NCBI GenBank assembly: GCA_947381965.1
Contig: CANCXX010000031.1
Span: forward strand, 1 to 51,874
DNA: 51,874 bases
DNA from: an uncultured bacterium
Lineage (GTDB): Bacteria; Bacillota; Clostridia; Lachnospirales; Lachnospiraceae
Reading direction: 5' to 3'
A program made the translations under genes and the position numbers. A model generated the notes under the pieces. It ran no database searches and was not told the DNA's origin. It saw only the letters and a list, made by a program, of their open reading frames with translations. How positions within the stretch are numbered: the first letter of the stretch is position 1; each line of letters begins with the position of its first letter. Below are positions 46,191 to 51,874 of the stretch, in pieces.

Positions 46191-46222
46191 AAAAGGACAA
46201 TTGGTTTTACAATTGTCCTTTT
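46191..46222 (-). terminator. Terminator between rplS and lepB
   Basis: A 13-bp perfect stem (AAAAGGACAATTG / CAATTGTCCTTTT) with a 6-nt loop, followed on the minus strand by TTTTC. It would end or attenuate the rplS transcript before lepB-rbgA. Confidence 0.85.
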
Positions 46223-46250
46223 GAACTGTGGGAAAAATTCTGCACTACTT

Positions 46251-46592
46251 TTACTTTGCCTCTTTTACTTTTGCTTTCTTGCCTACACGTCCTCTTAAGT
46301 AATATAATTTTGCCCTTCTTACTTTACCTTTACGGACTACCTCAATCTTTTCAACATTGGGAGAATATACCGGCCAGGTCTTCTCTACTCCTACACCATT
46401 GGAAAATTTTCTGACTGTAAATGTTTCCCTTGCGCCTGTTCCCTGTCTCTTTAAGACAACTCCCTCAAAAACCTGGGTTCTTTCTCTGTTTCCTTCCTTA
46501 ATTCTGCAGAATACCTTAATGGTATCTCCTACGCCAAACTCTGTGACTTCTTTCAGCATTTCATCTTCAATGCTCTTAATAAGTTCGTTCAT
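46251..46592 (-). CDS. rplS: 50S ribosomal protein L19
   Basis: Large-subunit protein at the 30S-50S bridge. The sequence [41 protein letters not shown] and [20 protein letters not shown] is the standard L19 signature, and 113 residues is normal. GGAGG lies near the ATG. It has its own predicted promoter with a leader of about 80 nt resembling an L19 leader and a strong terminator after it, so it can be controlled apart from trmD. Confidence 0.98.
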   Translation of the reverse strand: MNELIKSIEDEMLKEVTEFGVGDTIKVFCRIKEGNRERTQVFEGVVLKRQGTGARETFTVRKFSNGVGVEKTWPVYSPNVEKIEVVRKGKVRRAKLYYLRGRVGKKAKVKEAK

Positions 46593-46671
46593 TTTTAACC
46601 TCCATGATTTGTAGACTCATCAGATGTTCTTAATACCCGCTGGTAACAGAGGACCACCATAACTTCGCAAC
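46593..46671 (-). ncRNA. Candidate L19 leader (rplS 5' UTR)
   Basis: The predicted 79-nt leader has CGTTG / CAGCG outer pairing, inner TGGT / ACCA pairing, and a second hairpin near the start codon (ATGA / TCAT) that can hide the ribosome binding site. Position and length fit the L19 leader class of Firmicutes, which is thought to mediate autoregulation by L19. Only pairing by eye; no covariance was tested. Confidence 0.45.
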
Positions 46672-46677
46672 GCTATT

Positions 46678-46706
46678 AATTTATCACATATCGGAAATAA
46701 TTGCAA
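46678..46706 (-). promoter_or_regulatory. Predicted rplS promoter
   Basis: TTGCAA (46701-46706), 17-nt spacer and TAAATT (46678-46683) on the minus strand, inside the 172-nt gap between trmD and rplS. Confidence 0.6.
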
Positions 46707-46764
46707 GAAAAATTTTATATTCCTCCATCTTATTCCCACATATATGTCTGTTTTAAACTGATTT

Positions 46765-47580
46765 TTAATCAGAAGAACTATTTTTTCTTGCTTTTCTTTG
46801 TTCGTTTTTACGTTTTCTTTCTTCTCTTCTTGCTTTTTTTTCAAAATAAGCCTGATTTTCATTTACCCATTTTTCATAAAGCTCCGGCCTGATTTGCTTT
46901 GTTACCTCCAAAGATTTTTCAAGCCTCCACTCTTCTATTTTCTGATGATCACCGGAAAGCAGTATTGGGGGCACGCTTTTCCCCTGCCATATTTCCGGCC
47001 GTGAATATTGGGGATACTCCAGCAGATAATTGCTAAAGCTTTCCCTCTCTTTCGATTCTTCGTTGTTCAGCACTCCTGAAACCATACGTGATATTGCATC
47101 AATCATAACCATTGCGGGCAGTTCCCCGCCAGTAAGCACGTAATCACCAATAGACACATAATCTGTAACAATTTCTTCAAGGACTCTTTCATCAATCCCT
47201 TCATAGTGTCCACAAAGAAAAATCAGGTCTTTTTCTTTTGCCAGCTCTCCTGCCATTGCCTGTACAAAAGGTTTCCCTTTTGGGGTTGTATAGATTACTC
47301 TTGCAGCTTTTCCACTCCCACCTTCCCTATCTATCCGTTCTGACACGGATTTCCAGGCATCATAAACTGGCTGGGCCTGCATTAGCATGCCTGCACCGCC
47401 CCCATAAGGATAATCGTCTACCTTTTTATGTTTACTGACCGTATAATCCCTGATATCAATTGTCTCAACAGAAATTATCCCTTTTTGGACTGCCCGTCCA
47501 ATAATACTGGTGTCCAATCCCTGTCTGATCATATCTGGAAATAATGTAAGTACATGAAAATTTATGCTTTCCCTATCCAT
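46765..47580 (-). CDS. trmD: tRNA (guanine37-N1)-methyltransferase
   Basis: Makes m1G37 in tRNAs that read CNN codons, preventing +1 frameshifting. The SPOUT knot sequence [35 protein letters not shown] and [19 protein letters not shown] is complete. The 271 residues include a long basic C-terminal tail (about 245-271, rich in K, R and E) that is longer than the usual 240-250. The ATG overlaps the rimM stop by 8 nt. Confidence 0.97.
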   Translation of the reverse strand: MDRESINFHVLTLFPDMIRQGLDTSIIGRAVQKGIISVETIDIRDYTVSKHKKVDDYPYGGGAGMLMQAQPVYDAWKSVSERIDREGGSGKAARVIYTTPKGKPFVQAMAGELAKEKDLIFLCGHYEGIDERVLEEIVTDYVSIGDYVLTGGELPAMVMIDAISRMVSGVLNNEESKERESFSNYLLEYPQYSRPEIWQGKSVPPILLSGDHQKIEEWRLEKSLEVTKQIRPELYEKWVNENQAYFEKKARREERKRKNEQRKARKNSSSD

Positions 47581-48085
47581 CTAAAAGCCCGTCCAGTACA
47601 TGTATTTTCATAACATTTTTGTCCAAATCAATCTGAAGGACACATTCTTTAATAGCGGGAAGCAAAAGTTCCCTTCCATCCTCAAGGTCAATCACATAAA
47701 CATCATTTGCCCCGGTTTCAATTACATCTCTTAATTTCCCCCGTAGGGATTCATCATCGGAAACTACACATATACCAATAAGATCTGCAATGAAATACTC
47801 ATCTTCTTCCAGTTTTACCGCATTTTCTCTTGTAACAAATAAACTTTTTCCTTTATATAATTCAATATCATTGATCGTATCATATCCTTTGAATTTAATA
47901 ATTGCAAACTGCTTAAAAAACTTTACGGATTCTATATTTAATGTTATCTTTTCCCTGCCTGTATCAAGCAATACTTCCTTTAACTTTTTAAATCGTCTGA
48001 CATCATCCGTTGTGGGAAATACTTTAACTTCTCCTTTTATGCCATGGGTGGAGGATATAATCCCAACCTGAAGTAAATTTTCCAT
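47573..48085 (-). CDS. rimM: Ribosome maturation factor RimM
   Basis: Helps assemble the 30S head domain and binds S19. The N-terminal [29 protein letters not shown] and the C-terminal PRC-barrel segment ([30 protein letters not shown]) are typical. ATG at 48085 with GAGGCGG upstream is preferred over the frame start at 48124. It overlaps trmD by 8 nt. An 11-nt stem hairpin lies in the 81 nt upstream. Confidence 0.96.
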   Translation of the reverse strand: MENLLQVGIISSTHGIKGEVKVFPTTDDVRRFKKLKEVLLDTGREKITLNIESVKFFKQFAIIKFKGYDTINDIELYKGKSLFVTRENAVKLEEDEYFIADLIGICVVSDDESLRGKLRDVIETGANDVYVIDLEDGRELLLPAIKECVLQIDLDKNVMKIHVLDGLLDG

Positions 48086-48111
48086 AAGACCGCCTCTTTT
48101 TTGAGTAGAAA

Positions 48112-48136
48112 CAACGGTACACAAAGTGCACCGTTG
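48112..48136 (-). terminator. Hairpin between khpA and rimM
   Basis: CAACGGTACAC / GTGCACCGTTG arms (one G-T mismatch) around AAA, then TTTCT on the minus strand. May be a weak terminator or attenuator. Confidence 0.5.
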
Positions 48137-48166
48137 TCATAATATTACAAGTTCAATTACTGTTCT

Positions 48167-48394
48167 TTAAACAATTTCAACATCCACTTTCTGGTTATCC
48201 CTGGATGAAGCTGCTTTTACTACAGAGCGGATTGCTTTTGCAATCCGTCCCTGTTTTCCGATTACCTTACCCATATCGGAAGCAGCAACATGAAGTTCAA
48301 TGGTAATATGTTTACCTTCTTCCTTCTGGGTTACCAGAACCTCATCCGGATGCTCTACAAGCGCTTTTGCAATTACTTCAACTAATTCCTTCAT
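48167..48394 (-). CDS. khpA: KH-domain RNA-binding protein KhpA
   Basis: A 75-residue single KH-domain protein (YlqC/KhpA) that binds RNA and partners with KhpB (EloR/Jag). The GxxG loop is in VIGKQGRIAKAIRSVVKAA. GGAGGTG lies 5 nt before the ATG. It lies between rpsP (32 nt) and rimM, as in Bacillus. Confidence 0.96.
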   Translation of the reverse strand: MKELVEVIAKALVEHPDEVLVTQKEEGKHITIELHVAASDMGKVIGKQGRIAKAIRSVVKAASSRDNQKVDVEIV

Positions 48395-48426
48395 CGTACA
48401 CCTCCAAAAGGGCCGCCAATTCCATG

Positions 48427-48672
48427 TTATTTTTCAATGCCTGCATGCTTGAAAATTTTGCTGACAACTTCTGTCGGCTGTGCACCGTTTGCAAGCCACT
48501 TCTTAGCCAGTTCTTCATTTACATGAAAAGTACTGGGATCTGTGTTGGGATCATAAGTTCCAATCTCCTCAATAAATTTTCCATCTCTGGGAGATCTTGA
48601 ATCTGCTACAACGATTCTATAAAAAGGAGCTTTTTTCCTACCCATTCTTCTTAATCTGATTTTTACTGCCAT
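48427..48672 (-). CDS. rpsP: 30S ribosomal protein S16
   Basis: Small-subunit protein. The 81-residue sequence [31 protein letters not shown] with [10 protein letters not shown] is typical. GGAGGTG is 6 nt before the ATG at 48672; the ATG seven codons earlier is not used. Follows ffh by 75 nt and precedes khpA. Confidence 0.98.
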   Translation of the reverse strand: MAVKIRLRRMGRKKAPFYRIVVADSRSPRDGKFIEEIGTYDPNTDPSTFHVNEELAKKWLANGAQPTEVVSKIFKHAGIEK

Positions 48673-48710
48673 ATTTTCACCTCCATAGCTCAATAATTTT
48701 TATTTTGAAA

Positions 48711-48734
48711 AGAAGCCTGTTTTCATATGCTTCT
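48711..48734 (-). terminator. Weak terminator-like hairpin after ffh
   Basis: AGAAGC / GCTTCT stem with a 12-nt loop followed by TTTTC on the minus strand, between the ffh stop and rpsP. The short stem suggests partial termination at most. Confidence 0.35.
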
Positions 48735-48747
48735 ATTTCCAACACGT

Positions 48748-50103
48748 TTAAAAGGGAAATTTCATTCCTCCAAATCCGCCTCTGCGCCTTCCGCCTCCTA
48801 AAAGACCAGGCATTTGCTTCATCATCTTCTGGGACTGTTCAAACTGTTTGACAAACCGATTGACAACTGCCATATCCACTCCTGCCCCTCTTGCAATCCT
48901 GCTTTTTCTGCTTAAATTGAGAAGTTTGGGATTTTTCCGTTCCTCCGGTGTCATACTTAAAATAATTGCCTCTGTTTTTGCAAGCTGCTTTTCATCAATC
49001 ATTGACTCAATATTTCCAAGCTTTCCCATTCCAGGCATCATACTTAAGATACTGCTAAGCCCGCCCATATTCCGCATCTGCTTCATGCTCTCCAGATAAT
49101 CCTCGAAGTCAAACTTTCCCTTCTTCATCCGGGCCGCCATTTCTTTTTCCTTGTTTTCATCTATGGAGATATTTTCCTGTGCTTTTTCGATCAGTGAAAG
49201 TACATCGCCCATACCAAGAATGCGACTGGCCATACGATCAGGATAAAACTGCTCCAAATCAGAAAGCTTTTCTCCCATACCTACATATAAAATTGGCTTT
49301 CCGGTAACTGCCTTGACAGATAATGCCGCTCCGCCTCTGGTATCGCCATCCATTTTGGATAAAACCACTCCATCTATTCCCACCCGGTTATCAAAGTCTT
49401 TTGCTACCGTAACTGCATCCTGTCCAGTCATGGCATCCACTACAAGAAGTGACTGATGAACCTCTACATGGGCTTTGATAAAACACAGCTCCGCCATCAT
49501 ATCATCATCAATATGAAGCCTGCCTGCGGTGTCCAAAATAACTACATTGTGACCATTTTTTCGGGCATGCTCTATGGCCGCCTTCGCTATATCTACAGGA
49601 CTATGGTTTTCTCCCATGGAAAAAACATCCACCTGCTGTTTTTCTCCGTTAACCTGAAGCTGTTTAATTGCTGCAGGACGATACACATCACAGGCAACAA
49701 GTAAGGGGGTTTTCCCTTTCATTTTAAGTTTCCCGGCAATTTTAGCCGTAGTTGTGGTCTTACCTGCTCCCTGAAGACCGCACATCATAATCGTGGTAAT
49801 GGCCTTACCCGGCTGCAGTTTAATTTCTGTAGTTTCGGACCCCATCAGCGCAATCATTTCTTCATTTACAATTTTGATTACCATCTGACCGGGATTTAAG
49901 CCATTCATCACATCAGAACCAATGGCTCTTTCCTCCACCGCTTTTACAAACTGCTTCACAACTTTAAAATTGACATCAGCCTCCAAAAGCGCAATTTTAA
50001 CTTCTTTTAACGCCGTTCTTACATCATCTTCTGTAAGCCTTCCTTTTCCACGAAGATTTTTAAATACATTTTGAAGTTTATCTGTTAAGCTTTCAAATGC
50101 CAT
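48748..50103 (-). CDS. ffh: Signal recognition particle protein Ffh (SRP54)
   Basis: GTPase that binds signal peptides and SRP RNA and docks with FtsY to target nascent membrane proteins. N domain (1-90), G domain with GLQGAGKTTTT (109-119) and the DTAGR segment, and a methionine-rich M domain (after about 300: MMPGMGKLGNIES, MKQMPGLLG). The 451-residue length is normal. Preferred ATG at 50103 has AGAGGAG upstream; the extra 21 codons in frame lie inside the promoter leader. First gene of the ffh-rpsP-khpA-rimM-trmD run. Confidence 0.97.
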   Translation of the reverse strand: MAFESLTDKLQNVFKNLRGKGRLTEDDVRTALKEVKIALLEADVNFKVVKQFVKAVEERAIGSDVMNGLNPGQMVIKIVNEEMIALMGSETTEIKLQPGKAITTIMMCGLQGAGKTTTTAKIAGKLKMKGKTPLLVACDVYRPAAIKQLQVNGEKQQVDVFSMGENHSPVDIAKAAIEHARKNGHNVVILDTAGRLHIDDDMMAELCFIKAHVEVHQSLLVVDAMTGQDAVTVAKDFDNRVGIDGVVLSKMDGDTRGGAALSVKAVTGKPILYVGMGEKLSDLEQFYPDRMASRILGMGDVLSLIEKAQENISIDENKEKEMAARMKKGKFDFEDYLESMKQMRNMGGLSSILSMMPGMGKLGNIESMIDEKQLAKTEAIILSMTPEERKNPKLLNLSRKSRIARGAGVDMAVVNRFVKQFEQSQKMMKQMPGLLGGGRRRGGFGGMKFPF

Positions 50104-50157
50104 GTGCCAAAGCTCCTCTAATACCTGATGAAACTCATTTCCGCAGTCACCTTGGTT

Positions 50158-50186
50158 AGAATACAATAAAAAAGGTAAACTGTCAA
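50158..50186 (-). promoter_or_regulatory. Predicted sigma-A promoter of ffh
   Basis: TTGACA (50181-50186), 17-nt spacer and TATTCT (50158-50163) on the minus strand, about 55 nt before the ATG of ffh. Confidence 0.75.
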
Positions 50187-50197
50187 GTATTTTTTCT

Positions 50198-50223
50198 TTA
50201 CAAAACTTATCTTACAAAACTTA
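50198..50223. repeat. 12-bp tandem direct repeat upstream of ffh
   Basis: TTACAAAACTTA occurs at 50198-50209 and again, exactly, at 50212-50223 (14-nt period), directly upstream of the ffh -35 box and past the GGDEF gene stop. Confidence 0.8.
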
Positions 50224-50228
50224 GTAAA

Positions 50229-51874
50229 TTACATATCACCGTATTCTGCGTAATATCCTTTTGTCCCCTTCTTTACTTTGTAAAGAGCCTCATCAGCATA
50301 ACTTAAAAGTTCAGCTATGCTGCTTTGTGCATTGTCTGTCCAGGCCAAGCCAGCAGAGGCGCTGATTGTTCTGGAATATGTACTGGAAAGATCAACTTCA
50401 TTTTTGTCAAGATTTTCATAAAACATATTTAAGTATTCTAAAATTTCTGATTTATCATTACAGTCATATATCAACATACAAAATTCATCCCCAGAACGCC
50501 TTGCACACAAAAAATGCTTGTCGGACAAAGATTTTAATACATTAGAAAGTCCCTGCAGATATCTGTCCCCTGCATCATGCCCAAAAGTGTCGTTTACGGA
50601 TTTAAAGTAATCCAAATCAAGCATAATCACAGCACAAACTTTTTCACATGACAGTTCATGCAGAATTTTTTCTGCAAGCTGTTTAAAATATTCAAACTTA
50701 TATAATCCGGTAAGAGGGTCATGGGTATTTTCATATTGCATCTGCTTCTTTTGCAGTATATCTTTTGTGACATCAATTATAATTCCCAAATATCCCTGCA
50801 CAGACTCTGACTTATGAATACGGATATATTTTTCTCCGTTAAGCTTAAAAATATCTTCTTCCCCCTCAACTGGCTCTTTTGTAATTTCCCGGATATACTG
50901 GTCAAAAAGAAATGAATTTTTGTAAAGTATGGCGGCCTTGGCCGGAGGCAGGTCCAGTAACCCGCTAAGGCCTGAGGTTGTAAACACATAGTTAATTCCT
51001 CTCTGGTATTCAAAGGCTGCCAGAGGAATACTACTGATTTCTATAATTGCGGAAATACGGTTGGTGAGATTAACAATGCTTTTTACCATTCTGTTAATTC
51101 CAGTACTTAATTTTTCAAATTCGCAGTTCCCGCCTACTGCAACTACCGTATCAAAATTTCCGTTAGTAATGCCGTTTAAATCTTCAATAATGTGATGAAT
51201 GCCATTAATTACTTTCTGTTTGACAAGATAATTTAAGAGAAGAAGCACTGCAGCCTCAATAAACAGCAGATATGCCAATACTGCCAATATATTCTTCCAA
51301 AACTTATGAAAAAGAATATTCCGCGGAATCGCCGCACAAAGCAATACATCCTTGTACCATCTACTTACCACATACATTGTTATTCCTTCATTTCCTTTTT
51401 TGTATGCCCCATTTCCACATTCATATAGTTGTTCCAGCTGGTAACATTCTGCGTCAAAATCCTTGTCAAGACCATCAGAATGCCCCAACATTTTTCCGGT
51501 ATTATCAACAGCAAATAGTTCTTCTCCTCTATCAGTGGGGAAACGGGAAAAAATATAATCGTAAGTATTTCTTGATATGGCATCTAACTGTCTGGTTGGT
51601 GTAAATCCTACCTGTACAATTCCTTTCTGCCCCTTTCTTGCAACACCTACATATTTCATAATTTTGTTTTCAGCTGCATTGGGCTGGGCATCCTGAATCA
51701 GGAAAGCATCCTCATCATCACTTTCCAGAATTGCAAGAAACGGACTTGTCTGCTTATGGTCAGCCATATCAATTCCAATATATTTTGAAACAGAAGCAGA
51801 AACAATAATTCCATTTTCATCAATGATATGCAGTTCATCCACATTTAAAAGTTCCGCCAGATATTGCAGCTGCG
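50229..51874 (-). CDS. Membrane GGDEF-domain diguanylate cyclase (5' end missing)
   Basis: A sensor-type protein that would make cyclic di-GMP. The open frame continues past 51842, where only an internal GTG lies (in-frame residues QLQYLAELLN precede it), so the true start is outside the window. The visible part has an extracytoplasmic sensor (to about 185), a membrane helix (about 187-210), a HAMP-like and PAS-like region (about 215-360) and a C-terminal GGDEF domain starting DPLTGLYKFEYF, with LDLDYFKSVNDTFGHDAGD and the active loop RRSGDEF. The first Gly is Ser (SGDEF), a variant often but not always active. It is separated from ffh by 125 nt. Confidence 0.85.
   Translation of the reverse strand, partial: QLQYLAELLNVDELHIIDENGIIVSASVSKYIGIDMADHKQTSPFLAILESDDEDAFLIQDAQPNAAENKIMKYVGVARKGQKGIVQVGFTPTRQLDAISRNTYDYIFSRFPTDRGEELFAVDNTGKMLGHSDGLDKDFDAECYQLEQLYECGNGAYKKGNEGITMYVVSRWYKDVLLCAAIPRNILFHKFWKNILAVLAYLLFIEAAVLLLLNYLVKQKVINGIHHIIEDLNGITNGNFDTVVAVGGNCEFEKLSTGINRMVKSIVNLTNRISAIIEISSIPLAAFEYQRGINYVFTTSGLSGLLDLPPAKAAILYKNSFLFDQYIREITKEPVEGEEDIFKLNGEKYIRIHKSESVQGYLGIIIDVTKDILQKKQMQYENTHDPLTGLYKFEYFKQLAEKILHELSCEKVCAVIMLDLDYFKSVNDTFGHDAGDRYLQGLSNVLKSLSDKHFLCARRSGDEFCMLIYDCNDKSEILEYLNMFYENLDKNEVDLSSTYSRTISASAGLAWTDNAQSSIAELLSYADEALYKVKKGTKGYYAEYGDM

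Noticed and set aside
51840-51842. GTG as start of the GGDEF gene
   Set aside because: The frame stays open to the window edge, no ribosome binding site precedes the GTG, and the sensor domain begins upstream.

Overview
The window looks like a chromosomal stretch from a low-GC, spore-forming Gram-positive anaerobe of the Clostridia, most likely Lachnospiraceae. The evidence is the AT-rich intergenic DNA, GGAGG-type ribosome binding sites, sigma-A promoters with TTGACA/TATAAT-like boxes and 17-bp spacers, a sporulation protein (YtfJ/GerW), several Lachnospiraceae-type hypothetical genes, and Bacillus-like gene order (asp23-fakA opposite rpmB; ffh-rpsP-khpA-rimM-trmD-rplS-rbgA-rnhB-ylqG-ylqH). 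No rRNA, tRNA, phage, transposon or CRISPR array was recognised. About 50 of the 55 genes are on the minus strand.

Layout, left to right. 0-12.3 kb (minus): a cell-wall amidase with a short C-terminus; a coiled-coil protein; coaD and rsmD; a second-type ParC/ParE-like topoisomerase pair; a DegV fatty-acid-binding protein; recG; and fakA with an Asp23 protein. 12.4 kb: rpmB on plus, divergent from asp23. 12.8-15.4 kb: a J-domain coiled-coil protein, a mini membrane protein, ytfJ, a DUF2953 protein and a small hypothetical. 15.6-24.97 kb: an HD-GYP phosphodiesterase (plus), then a PBP/FtsW/U32-peptidase cluster, zapA, ruvB-ruvA, a Gx transporter and a NusG-II protein (minus). 25.1-29.5 kb: a histidine phosphatase (plus), a PrsA-like foldase and leuD-leuC (minus). 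29.8-37.6 kb: a LysR regulator (plus) facing leuC, then ilvC, two tandem ilvN-type small subunits, ilvB, a small membrane protein and metH (minus). 37.8-41.4 kb: a lipoprotein (plus), DUF2752 and zinc-ribbon membrane proteins, a hypothetical, pgeF and yraN. 41.4-50.1 kb: the flhB-like/fliK-like pair, rnhB, two lepB copies around rbgA, rplS, trmD, rimM, khpA, rpsP and ffh. The window ends inside a membrane-bound GGDEF protein.

How the genes work together. The branched-chain amino acid block (ilvB, two ilvN, ilvC, leuC, leuD) carries pyruvate/2-oxobutyrate to the keto-acid precursors and the leucine branch, and the divergent LysR gene is the obvious candidate regulator. FakA and the DegV protein fit a fatty-acid kinase and its lipid-binding partner. 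PBP and FtsW are a paired transpeptidase/glycosyltransferase. The ffh-to-rbgA block serves translation, rRNA maturation and protein export. An HD-GYP and a GGDEF protein imply c-di-GMP signalling.

I found no clear evidence of a novel defence, mobile or biosynthetic system; this is mostly conserved housekeeping DNA. The observations most worth checking are an L19 leader-like 5' UTR, a palindrome inside the leuC promoter plus a LysR-type box, a promoter that would give a leaderless NusG-II mRNA, a 63-nt perfect palindrome overlapping a stop codon, the duplicated ilvN and lepB genes, the type IIA topoisomerase lacking a clear GyrA box, and a possibly truncated amidase.
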